Source: an uncultured Eubacteriales bacterium (GTDB taxonomy: Bacteria; Bacillota; Clostridia; Oscillospirales; Oscillospiraceae). Taken from it: a stretch of DNA of 12,648 nt. The notes beneath the pieces are model-generated. The model made no database searches and was not told the DNA's origin. It was given only the letters and a program-made list of their open reading frames with translations. The stretch spans positions 1-12,648 of the forward strand of contig USMI01000044.1 of assembly GCA_900555735.1 (NCBI GenBank), in the 5' to 3' direction. Shown here piece after piece: positions 1-10,264 of the stretch. The stretch's first letter is position 1, and each line of letters begins with the position of its first letter. The position numbers and the translations under genes are program-made.

Positions 1-542
1 ACCTGTGGCGTGCCGACAGCGCCGTGGTGTTCGTGGGCTTCCAGTCCCCCGGCACGCTGGGCCGCACCCTGCTGGACGGAGCCGCCAGCGTAAAGCTGTT
101 CGGCGAGGACGTGGCCGTCCGGGCCAAGATCGTCAATTTCCAAGGTCTCAGCTCTCATGCCGACCGGGATCATCTGCTGGACTGGATCTCCCACTTCAAG
201 GAGCCCAAGCCCCAGCATGTGTTCATCGTCCACGGCGACCGGGAGGTAGCGCCTCTGTTTGCCGAGACCGTCAGCGCCATGGGCTTCAATGCCCACGCGC
301 CCCAGTATACGGAGGAATACGATCTCATCACCTGCACCCATCTGGCCAAGGGCTTCCTGCCGGAGCGCAAGAAGACCGTGTTCGACGGTCAGGGCAGCCG
401 GGCCGGTGTGGTCTATCAGAAGCTGCTGCAGGCCATGGACGCCCTGCAGGCGCTGGTGCGCCGCAGCAAGGGCCGGGACAACAAGACCCTTGGCGCTATG
501 GCGGAGGCCATTCGCAAGATCACGGAGAAGTTCGAGTTTTAA
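1..542 (+). CDS. Beta-CASP metallo-beta-lactamase RNA-processing protein (C-terminal part, 5' truncated by window)
   Basis: The reading frame is open from base 3 and ends at TAA 540-542, giving about 179 C-terminal residues; the start lies outside the window. The sequence matches the end of the COG1236/YSH1-like family (beta-CASP exonucleases related to CPSF73): a VFVGFQSPGTLGR stretch, a LLDGA..V.LFGE segment, then GLSSHADRDHLLDW with the conserved SHAD histidine (a metal-site motif), and FIVHGD, carrying the last conserved His of the beta-CASP fold. From family knowledge this is a zinc-dependent RNA nuclease acting in the cytoplasm; the N-terminal HxHxDH motif that would confirm activity is not visible. 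After the fold there is a tail of about 60 residues rich in Lys, Arg, Ala and Leu, probably helical, of unknown role. A GTG at 24 is internal and not the real start. The gene ends just before a strong hairpin and 57 nt before rlmD. Confidence 0.85.
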   Translation, partial: LWRADSAVVFVGFQSPGTLGRTLLDGAASVKLFGEDVAVRAKIVNFQGLSSHADRDHLLDWISHFKEPKPQHVFIVHGDREVAPLFAETVSAMGFNAHAPQYTEEYDLITCTHLAKGFLPERKKTVFDGQGSRAGVVYQKLLQAMDALQALVRRSKGRDNKTLGAMAEAIRKITEKFEF

Positions 543-550
543 CGCAACAT

Positions 551-585
551 AAAAATAGGGGAAGCCGGTGGCTTCCCCTATTTTT
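551..585 (+). terminator. Perfect 16-bp hairpin terminator, bidirectional in form
   Basis: Bases 551-566 (AAAAATAGGGGAAGCC) are the exact reverse complement of 570-585, with a three-base loop GGT. The stem ends in five T on this strand and starts with five A, so it reads as a Rho-independent terminator in either direction. It lies 8 nt after the stop of the beta-CASP gene. The rlmD Shine-Dalgarno follows within a few bases and I see no clear promoter after the hairpin, so rlmD may depend on read-through or on a promoter inside the upstream gene. Confidence 0.85.
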
Positions 586-599
586 AAGAAAGAGGTTTC

Positions 600-1952
600 A
601 TGGAAACGCTGCAAAAAAATCAGACCGTCCGGGTGGTCATCGAGGGCTACTCCTCCGAGGGGCTGGGCATCGCCCGCGTCAACGGGCAGGTGGTGTTTGT
701 CCACCGGGCTATCCGGGGTGAGGACTGCGACATCCTCATCATGAAGGTGCTCAGACACGCCGCCTTCGGCAAGGTGACCGCCATCCACACGCCCTCCGGA
801 CACCGGCAGGAGCCGGACTGCCCCTATTACGGCAAGTGCGGCGGCTGCGACTTCCGGCATATGGACTATGCTGAGGAGCTGTCCGCCAAGCGGCAGCGGG
901 TGCAGGATGCCCTGAGCCGCATCGGCGGCAGCGCTGTGGCGGTGGAGGAAATTCTGGGCACGGCGGATACGGCGCACTATCGCAACAAGAGCCAGTATCC
1001 CATTGCACCCAACGGCACGGTGGGTTTTTACCGCGCCCGCAGTCACGAGGTCATCGGCGTGGAGCAATGTCTGATCCAGCGGCCGGAGGCCGACGCGGCG
1101 GCACAGGCGGTGCGGCAGTACATCCGGCAGTTCCGGGTGCCCTGCTATGACGAGAAAACGGGCCGTGGCCTGCTGCGGCATCTGTATGTCCGTACCAACG
1201 GGGCGGGGGAGAGCCTGATCTGCCTGCTGGGCAACGGCGAGCGCGCACCTCATGAGCCGGAGCTGGTGACGCTGCTGCGTCAGGCCGTCCCCAATGCGGT
1301 GGGCATCGTGTGGGGCGTGAACCGCAAGAAGGGCAACGTGATACTGGGCGACAGCTACCGTACCCTCTGGGGGGAGGATACCCTGCGGGACACCCTGTGG
1401 GGCCTGACCTTCCGGCTCAGCGTGCCGTCCTTCTATCAGGTGAACCGGGCGCAGGCGGAGGTGCTGTACCGCAAGGCGGTGGAATTTGCCGCCCTGACGG
1501 GGGAGGAGACGGTGCTGGACCTCTATTGCGGCGCGGGCACCATCACTCTGTGCATGGCCCGGCACTGCAAGCAGGCCATCGGCGCGGAGATCGTGCCGGA
1601 GGCCATCGATGACGCATGGCAGAACGCCAAGGCCAACGGCGTGGACAACGTGGAGTTCTTCTGCGGTGATGCCAAGGAGACAGCGGCGGAGCTGGCCCGT
1701 CGCGGCCTGCGGCCCGATGTGATCTGCGTCGACCCGCCCCGGAAGGGCCTTGCCCCGGAGGTGGTGGACGCGGCGGCCACCATGGAGCCCAAGCGCATCG
1801 TCTACGTTTCCTGCGACCCTGCCACGCTGGGCCGGGACGTGAAGCGCTTCGCCCAGCACGGCTATACCGCCGTCCGGGCCGCGGCGGTGGATCTGTTCCC
1901 GCGAACGGCACATATTGAGACGGTGGTACTGCTGGAACGGAAGGGCGGCTGA
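600..1952 (+). CDS. rlmD: 23S rRNA (uracil-C5)-methyltransferase, RlmD/RlmCD (RumA) family
   Basis: A 450-residue protein that transfers a methyl group from SAM to C5 of uracil in 23S rRNA (m5U1939; Firmicutes homologues called RlmCD also modify U747). An N-terminal TRAM-type RNA-binding domain spans about residues 3-60. A 4Fe-4S cluster site follows with Cys74, Cys80, Cys83 (CPYYGKCGGC) and Cys157 (EQC). The C-terminal Rossmann methyltransferase domain shows QVN at 280-282, the SAM-binding DLYCGAGT at 307-314, DPPRKG at 378-383, the catalytic nucleophile Cys405 in SCDPATL, and the general base Glu440 in HIET. All key residues are present and the length is normal. The ATG at 600 has an AAAGAGG Shine-Dalgarno at 589-595 and begins directly at the TRAM domain; TGA at 1950-1952. 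It lies alone between two hairpins, an unusual neighbour for rpoB. Which uracils it methylates (one or two sites) cannot be read from the sequence. Confidence 0.95.
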   Translation: METLQKNQTVRVVIEGYSSEGLGIARVNGQVVFVHRAIRGEDCDILIMKVLRHAAFGKVTAIHTPSGHRQEPDCPYYGKCGGCDFRHMDYAEELSAKRQRVQDALSRIGGSAVAVEEILGTADTAHYRNKSQYPIAPNGTVGFYRARSHEVIGVEQCLIQRPEADAAAQAVRQYIRQFRVPCYDEKTGRGLLRHLYVRTNGAGESLICLLGNGERAPHEPELVTLLRQAVPNAVGIVWGVNRKKGNVILGDSYRTLWGEDTLRDTLWGLTFRLSVPSFYQVNRAQAEVLYRKAVEFAALTGEETVLDLYCGAGTITLCMARHCKQAIGAEIVPEAIDDAWQNAKANGVDNVEFFCGDAKETAAELARRGLRPDVICVDPPRKGLAPEVVDAAATMEPKRIVYVSCDPATLGRDVKRFAQHGYTAVRAAAVDLFPRTAHIETVVLLERKGG

Positions 1953-1973
1953 AACATAGTACAAAAAATCAAA

Positions 1974-2005
1974 CGGGCAGCGGCAAAATATTTTGCCGCT
2001 GCCCG
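1974..2005. terminator. 32-base perfect palindrome after rlmD, probable terminator
   Basis: CGGGCAGCGGCAAAA (1974-1988) pairs perfectly with 1991-2005; the centre TA makes the whole 32 bases a perfect palindrome. The core is a GC-rich stem of about 11 bp topped by AAAATATTTT. On the + strand only a weak T-bearing stretch (TACTTCATCTT) follows, whereas on the - strand the stem is followed by TTTGATTTTTT. The structure is thus a better terminator for antisense transcription, though it probably also ends rlmD. The -35 box of the rpoB promoter starts only 10 nt downstream. A protein-binding operator is possible because of the exact symmetry. Confidence 0.65.
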
Positions 2006-2014
2006 TACTTCATC

Positions 2015-2043
2015 TTGACATGCCATCAAAAATATGGTAAACT
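2015..2043 (+). promoter_or_regulatory. Sigma-A-type promoter of rpoBC
   Basis: A perfect -35 box TTGACA (2015-2020) is followed after exactly 17 bp by TAAACT (2038-2043, four of six matches to TATAAT), preceded by an extended -10 TG at 2035-2036. The start of transcription would be near 2050, giving an rpoB leader of about 225 nt. It shows that rpoBC has its own promoter next to the gene, independent of an upstream ribosomal protein operon. Confidence 0.85.
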
Positions 2044-2049
2044 AAGACG

Positions 2050-2275
2050 CTTATATTGAGATGATGGAGACATATCCCCTTTTATATGCTCAGTATACCA
2101 CCGCCAAGAGGGAAAAACAAGTGGTTTTCGGCAAAAATGCCAACAAGCCCGCGTGTATCAAAATGGCGGTGCTAATACCGTTCAGAAAATTTGAAAATAC
2201 AGCGGCCAAGGCTTGCCACCGGTGGGAACGGCGGCAGCGGCGGAGGCGGCACAACAAACAGAAAGGCGTGATGAC
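2050..2275 (+). promoter_or_regulatory. Long rpoB 5' leader with candidate branched RNA structure
   Basis: About 225 nt between the predicted transcription start and rpoB contain no convincing gene. CACCGCCA (2099-2106) is the exact reverse complement of TGGCGGTG (2164-2171), a possible closing stem. Inside it are two local hairpins: AAAAC/GTTTT (2114-2118 with 2124-2128) and GGCA/TGCC (2130-2133 with 2138-2141). Downstream are the palindrome CCACCGGTGG (2216-2225) and a GGC-rich run (2229-2250). I recognise no known riboswitch or ribosomal-protein leader class. A regulatory role is inference. Confidence 0.4.
2261..2266 (+). promoter_or_regulatory. rpoB ribosome binding site
   Basis: GAAAGG lies 9 nt before ATG 2276 and fixes this start. 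The frame stays open upstream to a TTG at 2213, but that codon has no properly spaced Shine-Dalgarno and would add 21 residues of low-complexity, Ala-rich sequence. Confidence 0.75.
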
Positions 2276-5200
2276 ATGGCCAAGGACAAGTATTACGGCA
2301 AGACAGTGCGCAAGAACTTTGCCCGCCACGAAGAAGTGGTGGCAATGCCCAACCTGCTGGAGATCCAGAAGGATTCCTACAAGTGGTTTCTGGAGACCGG
2401 CCTGCGGGAAGTGTTTTCCGATGTGGACGTGATCTCGGACTATGCGGGAAATCTGGAGCTGAGCTTCATCGACTATACCATGGACGAGAAGCCCAAGTAC
2501 GATGTGGAGGAGTGCAAGGCCCGTGACGCCACGTATGCCGCCCCCATGAAGGTGCGGGTGCGCCTGCACAACAAGGAGACCGGCGAGATCAAGGAGCAGG
2601 AGATCTTCATGGGCGACTTCCCCCTGATGACCCACTCCGGCACCTTCGTCATCAACGGCGCCGAGCGCGTGGTGGTCAGCCAGATCGTCCGCTCCCCCGG
2701 CATCTACTACGGCAAGGAGATCGACCTCAAGACCGACCTGCCCCTGCTGACCAGCACCGTGATTCCCTACCGCGGCGCGTGGCTGGAGTATGAGACCGAC
2801 ACCAGCGAGGTGTTCTGGGTCCGCATCGACAAGAACCGCAAGCTGCCCATCACCTGCCTGATCCGTGCGCTGGGCCTTAAGACAGACGCCGAGATCATCG
2901 AGCATTTCGGCGACGACGAGCGCATCGTGGTGACGCTGGAGAAGGATACCTGCAAGACCTATGAGGACGCCCTGCTGGAGATCTACCGCAAGCTGCGTCC
3001 CGGCGAGCCTCCCACGGTGGACTCCGCCCAGACCCTGATCCAGAACCTGTTCTTCGATCCTCGGCGCTATGATCTGAGCACCGTAGGCCGCTATAAGTTC
3101 AACAAGAAGCTGACCTTCTGGGCCCGTGCCAAGGGCCAGATGCTGCACGAGCCTGTGGCCGATCCCGCCACCGGCGAGCTGCTGTTCGAGGAAGGCCGCG
3201 TGCTGACTGCTGACGACTGCACGCTGCTGGATACCGTGGGCGTGAAGGAAGTCGTCGTCACGCTGGATACCGGCAAGATCCTGAAGATCACCAGCAACGG
3301 CATGTGCGACATGTCCCACTATGTGGACTTCGATCCCCGCAAGGAGTGCGGCATCAAGGAGCGCGTCCGCTTCGACGTGCTGCAGGAGCTGCTGGGACAG
3401 TATCAGGGCGAGGAGCTGATCGAGCAGTGCAGGCTGCACGCCGACCAGCTGGTGCCCAAGCACATTATCATCGACGATATCTTCGCGTCCATCAACTACA
3501 TGAACGCGCTGGCCTACGGCCTTGTTACCCGCGACGATATCGACCATCTGGGCAACCGCCGCCTGCGCTGCGTGGGCGAGCTGCTGCAGAACCAGTTCCG
3601 TATCGGCTTCAGCCGCATGGAGCGTGTCATCCGCGAGCGCATGACCATTCAGGATCTGGATATTGTCACCCCCCAGAGCCTGATCAACATCCGGCCCGTT
3701 ACCGCCGCCATCAAGGAGTTCTTCGGCTCCAGCCCTCTGAGCCAGTTCATGGATCAGACCAACCCGCTGGCCGAGCTGACCCACAAGCGCCGTCTGTCCG
3801 CACTGGGCCCCGGCGGCCTGAGCCGCGAGCGCGCCAACATGGAAGTCCGAGACGTGCACTACTCCCACTATGGCCGTATGTGCCCCATCGAGACCCCTGA
3901 AGGTCCCAACATCGGCCTGATCTCCTATCTGGCCACTTACGCCCGCGTCAACGAGTACGGCTTTATCGAGGCACCCTTCCGCGCCGTGGAGCATGAGACC
4001 TGCAAGGTCTCCAACGACATCACCTATATGACCGCCGACGTGGAGGATCAGTATATCGTCGGTCAGGCTGCCGAGCCTGTGGACGAGAACGGCTGCCTTA
4101 CCAACCGCCGTATCACCTGCCGCCACCGCGACGAGATCGTGGAGGTGGACCGCACCAACGTGGACTTCATCGATGTGAGCCCCCGTATGATGGTGTCCAT
4201 CGCTACCGCCATGATCCCCTTCCTGCCCAACGACGACGCCAACCGAGCCCTGATGGGCGCCAACATGCAGCGTCAGGCTGTGCCTCTGCTGAAGCCGGAG
4301 GCCCCCATCGTGGGCACCGGTATGGAGCACAAGATCTGCCTGGACTCCGAGGTGGCTGTGCTGGCCGAGGGCGACGGCGTTGTCACCAAGGTGGATGCCA
4401 CCAGCATCTCCGTCAAGTACGACAGCGGTGAGACCAAGGATTATAAGCTCATCAAGTTCCTGCGCTCCAACCATGGCACCTGCATCAACCAGAAGCCGAT
4501 CGTCTCTGTGGGCGAGCGCGTCCACGGCGGCGACGATCCCAGCGTGCTGGCCGACGGCCCCGCCACCGAGCAGGGCGAGATCGCGCTGGGCCGCAACATC
4601 CTCGTGGGTTTCATGACATGGGAGGGCTATAACTACGAGGACGCCGTGCTGCTGAACGAGCGTCTGGTGAAGGAGGATGTCTACACCTCCATCCACATTG
4701 AAGAGTATGAGATCGACGCCCGCGACACCAAGCTGGGGCCGGAAGAGATCACCCGCGATATCTCCAACGTGGGCGAGGACGCTCTGAAGGATCTGGACGA
4801 GCGTGGCATCATCCGCGTGGGCGCGGAGGTCCACGCCGGCGACATTCTGGTGGGTAAGGTCACCCCCAAGGGCGAGACCGATCTGACTGCCGAGGAGCGC
4901 CTGCTGCGCGCCATCTTCGGCGAGAAGGCCCGCGAGGTCCGTGACACCTCCCTGAAGGTGCCTCACGGCGAGAGCGGCATCGTCATCGATACCAAGGTAT
5001 TTACCCGCGAGAACGGCGACGAGCTGGGGCCGGGCGTGAATCAGGTGGTCCGCGTCTATATCGCCCAGCGCCGCAAGATCCAGCCCGGCGACAAGATGGC
5101 CGGCCGTCACGGCAACAAGGGTGTTGTATCCCGCGTGCTGCCGCAGGAGGATATGCCCTTCCTGCCCGACGGTACCCCGCTGGATATCGTGCTGAACCCG

Positions 5201-5959
5201 CTGGGCGTTCCCTCCCGTATGAACATCGGTCAGGTGCTGGAGGTCCATCTGGGCTACGCCGCCAAGACCCTTGGCTGGAAGGTGGCCACCCCCATCTTCG
5301 ACGGCGCCACCGATAAGGACATTACCGAAGCGCTGGAGCTGGCCGGTCTTGACCCCGAGGGCAAGAGCTGGCTGTACGACGGCCGCACCGGCGAGCGCTT
5401 CGACAACAAGGTCACCGTCGGCTACGTTTACTTCCTGAAGCTGCACCATCTGGTGGATGATAAGATCCACGCCCGTTCCACCGGCCCCTACTCTCTGGTC
5501 ACCCAGCAGCCTCTGGGCGGCAAGGCCCAGTTCGGCGGCCAGCGCTTCGGCGAAATGGAAGTGTGGGCGCTGGAGGCTTACGGCGCTGCCTATACCCTGC
5601 AGGAGATCCTGACCGTCAAGTCCGACGATGTCACTGGCCGTGTCCGCACCTACGAGTCCATCGTCAAGGGCCACAACGTGCCTACCCCCGGTGTGCCGGA
5701 ATCCTTCAAGGTGCTGGTGAAGGAGCTGCAGTCCCTGTGCCTGGATATTCAGGTGCTGGATAAGGACGGCAACCAGATCGAGCTGAAGGACGACGAGGAC
5801 GCCATGGACACCTTCAATCTGGCCCGCATGGACGCCGACAACGACCGGCAGAACCGCTACGCCGATGAGGATGAGCTGGCCGACGCAGGCTTCGATTATG
5901 TCAGCGACGAGGAAGTGGACGCTTCCTACAACGACGTTGACGAAGATGATGAATTTTGA
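2276..5959 (+). CDS. rpoB: DNA-directed RNA polymerase subunit beta
   Basis: A 1227-residue beta subunit, one of the two large subunits forming the active-site cleft of the RNA polymerase core. The N-terminal region (PNLLEIQKDSYKWFLETGLRE) and the protrusion and lobe domains are in the expected order, with no large lineage insert of the E. coli kind. The rifampicin pocket is at residues about 484-510 (nt 3725-3805): Gln490, Asp493, His503 and Ser508 match the sensitive-type residues E. coli Q513, D516, H526 and S531, but Pro487 stands where E. coli has Q510. The active-site lysines are Lys940 and Lys948 in GDKMAGRHGNKG. The C-terminal clamp motif GGKAQFGGQRFGEMEVWALEAYGA (split here: GGKAQFGGQRF, GEMEVWALEAYGA) is intact, followed by a very acidic tail ending VDEDDEF. 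The start is ATG 2276 (MAKDKYYGK). Transcribed with rpoC from the promoter at 2015-2043. Codon choice is strongly biased to G/C-ending codons. Confidence 0.99.
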   Translation: MAKDKYYGKTVRKNFARHEEVVAMPNLLEIQKDSYKWFLETGLREVFSDVDVISDYAGNLELSFIDYTMDEKPKYDVEECKARDATYAAPMKVRVRLHNKETGEIKEQEIFMGDFPLMTHSGTFVINGAERVVVSQIVRSPGIYYGKEIDLKTDLPLLTSTVIPYRGAWLEYETDTSEVFWVRIDKNRKLPITCLIRALGLKTDAEIIEHFGDDERIVVTLEKDTCKTYEDALLEIYRKLRPGEPPTVDSAQTLIQNLFFDPRRYDLSTVGRYKFNKKLTFWARAKGQMLHEPVADPATGELLFEEGRVLTADDCTLLDTVGVKEVVVTLDTGKILKITSNGMCDMSHYVDFDPRKECGIKERVRFDVLQELLGQYQGEELIEQCRLHADQLVPKHIIIDDIFASINYMNALAYGLVTRDDIDHLGNRRLRCVGELLQNQFRIGFSRMERVIRERMTIQDLDIVTPQSLINIRPVTAAIKEFFGSSPLSQFMDQTNPLAELTHKRRLSALGPGGLSRERANMEVRDVHYSHYGRMCPIETPEGPNIGLISYLATYARVNEYGFIEAPFRAVEHETCKVSNDITYMTADVEDQYIVGQAAEPVDENGCLTNRRITCRHRDEIVEVDRTNVDFIDVSPRMMVSIATAMIPFLPNDDANRALMGANMQRQAVPLLKPEAPIVGTGMEHKICLDSEVAVLAEGDGVVTKVDATSISVKYDSGETKDYKLIKFLRSNHGTCINQKPIVSVGERVHGGDDPSVLADGPATEQGEIALGRNILVGFMTWEGYNYEDAVLLNERLVKEDVYTSIHIEEYEIDARDTKLGPEEITRDISNVGEDALKDLDERGIIRVGAEVHAGDILVGKVTPKGETDLTAEERLLRAIFGEKAREVRDTSLKVPHGESGIVIDTKVFTRENGDELGPGVNQVVRVYIAQRRKIQPGDKMAGRHGNKGVVSRVLPQEDMPFLPDGTPLDIVLNPLGVPSRMNIGQVLEVHLGYAAKTLGWKVATPIFDGATDKDITEALELAGLDPEGKSWLYDGRTGERFDNKVTVGYVYFLKLHHLVDDKIHARSTGPYSLVTQQPLGGKAQFGGQRFGEMEVWALEAYGAAYTLQEILTVKSDDVTGRVRTYESIVKGHNVPTPGVPESFKVLVKELQSLCLDIQVLDKDGNQIELKDDEDAMDTFNLARMDADNDRQNRYADEDELADAGFDYVSDEEVDASYNDVDEDDEF

Positions 5960-5979
5960 GAAAGAGGAGGAGCTGAACA

Positions 5980-9699
<3,720 letters not shown>

Positions 9700-9726
9700 G
9701 CGACAGGATACTCCGTTTCTGATCCC

Positions 9727-9760
9727 AAATGCCCTCCGGCACTGCCGGAGGGCATTTATT
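9727..9760 (+). terminator. rpoC terminator hairpin
   Basis: AAATGCCCTCCGGC (9727-9740) pairs perfectly with 9744-9757 around the loop ACT, a 14-bp stem, followed by ATTCTCT. It starts 28 nt after the rpoC stop. The T-tract proper (TTT then ATT) is short, so some read-through into the ybxF-rpsL unit is possible. Confidence 0.85.
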
Positions 9761-9826
9761 CTCTGAACTGCACACATTTTACCGAGGGATTTCGGAGAAA
9801 ATCACAAATTTTTGGTACAAATCCAC

Positions 9827-9855
9827 TTGACGCTGTTTCCCGGCTATGATATAAT
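9827..9855 (+). promoter_or_regulatory. Strong sigma-A-type promoter of the ybxF-rpsL-rpsG-fusA unit
   Basis: TTGACG (9827-9832, five of six) and a perfect TATAAT (9850-9855) are separated by exactly 17 bp, with an extended -10 TG at 9847-9848. Transcription would begin near 9862, leaving a leader of about 60 nt. It follows the rpoC terminator and gives the translation genes their own supply of transcripts. Confidence 0.93.
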
Positions 9856-9861
9856 TCTAAC

Positions 9862-9921
9862 TTGCGCGGGCATTGCTCCGCGAACTTTGTCATACCGCAT
9901 CAGCAGGAGGGAGCAGCGCAC
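9862..9921 (+). promoter_or_regulatory. Short ybxF leader with Shine-Dalgarno and possible competing pairings
   Basis: The Shine-Dalgarno AGGAGGG (9905-9911) is 10 nt before ATG 9922. At the very 5' end CGCGG (9865-9869) can pair with CCGCG (9878-9882). The overlapping TGCTCC (9874-9879) can instead pair with GGAGCA (9910-9915), which touches the end of the Shine-Dalgarno. A start-site switch is possible but these stems are short. Confidence 0.35.
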
Positions 9922-10164
9922 ATGGAAGCACTGGCGGCCAAGGAAAAAGTGGTGGGTCTCAAGCAGGTCCGCAGAGCCGTGGCTTCCGGTAAAGTGCGCA
10001 AGGTCTATCTGGCCTGCGACGCCGATCCCCGGCTCACCGAGCCTATGGAGGCACTGTGTCAGGCGGCGGGCGTCGCCGTGGTGACGGATTACACCATGGC
10101 ACAGTTGGGCCGCGCCTGCTCCATCGCCGTGGGCACTGCCGCAGCGGCCGCGCTGGAGGGCTGA
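9922..10164 (+). CDS. ybxF: L7Ae/L30e/S12e/Gadd45-family RNA-binding protein (YbxF-like)
   Basis: An 80-residue protein of the bacterial L7Ae-like family, matching B. subtilis YbxF in length, sequence and position between rpoC and rpsL. The N-terminal VVGLKQVRRAV contains the G-x-K-x-V/T-x-R/K signature of kink-turn RNA binding. It is followed by VYLACDADPRLTEPMEAL (the typical A-x-DADP segment), then GVAVV and LGRACSIAVGTAA, the conserved Leu-Gly-x-Ala-Cys near the C-terminus. Family members bind kink-turn RNA and YbxF is known to associate with the ribosome; the cellular role is not settled. The start ATG 9922 is chosen for its AGGAGGG; an in-frame TTG at 9862 falls at the predicted transcription start and would add a tail without homology. 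First gene of its unit, 100 nt before rpsL. Members bind K-turns, so feedback on its own transcript is conceivable, but I see no clear K-turn consensus here. Confidence 0.93.
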   Translation: MEALAAKEKVVGLKQVRRAVASGKVRKVYLACDADPRLTEPMEALCQAAGVAVVTDYTMAQLGRACSIAVGTAAAAALEG

Positions 10165-10264
10165 ATGCCCCGACAAATTTGTTCCTTGCGGAATAAAATT
10201 CCTTTATTCCGAGGAAAATACAGGGAGATATTCCCGCAATTTTGAAGAAAGGAGTACCTATTGC
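10165..10264 (+). promoter_or_regulatory. ybxF-rpsL gap with two alternative RNA foldings
   Basis: Fold A: CGGAATAAA (10189-10197) pairs with TTTATTCCG (10203-10211), plus a small GGGA/TCCC hairpin (10223-10226 with 10232-10235). Fold B: TTGCGGAATA (10186-10195) pairs with TATTCCCGCAA (10229-10239) with one bulged C, enclosing a TTCCT/AGGAA hairpin (10199-10203 with 10212-10216). The folds exclude each other. No T-run follows, so neither is an obvious terminator. The rpsL Shine-Dalgarno AAAGGAG (10248-10254) lies just beyond. A weak promoter, CCGACA (10170-10175) with TAAAAT (10194-10199), could also be read with an 18-bp spacer. Confidence 0.4.

Noticed and set aside
2229..2250. GGC-rich run as a tandem repeat
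   Set aside because: The units are irregular (GGC, AGC, GGA) and short; it is noted in the leader but not called a repeat.
2213..2275. Upstream TTG start extending RpoB by 21 residues
   Set aside because: The extension is Ala-rich low-complexity sequence without a spaced Shine-Dalgarno; ATG 2276 has one and matches the family start.
2061..2432. 123-codon + strand frame starting in the rpoB leader
   Set aside because: It has no Shine-Dalgarno, starts about 10 nt after the predicted transcription start and runs out of frame through the first 157 bases of rpoB, where it is rich in Arg and Trp. A coding leader peptide is not supported.
3304..3900. 198-codon + strand frame inside rpoB
   Set aside because: Arg, Ala and Pro-rich shadow in the wrong frame of a fully conserved gene.
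10189..10211. Hairpin before rpsL as a Rho-independent terminator
   Set aside because: The stem is AT-rich and followed by AGGAAAATA rather than a T-run; it is better treated as a leader structure.
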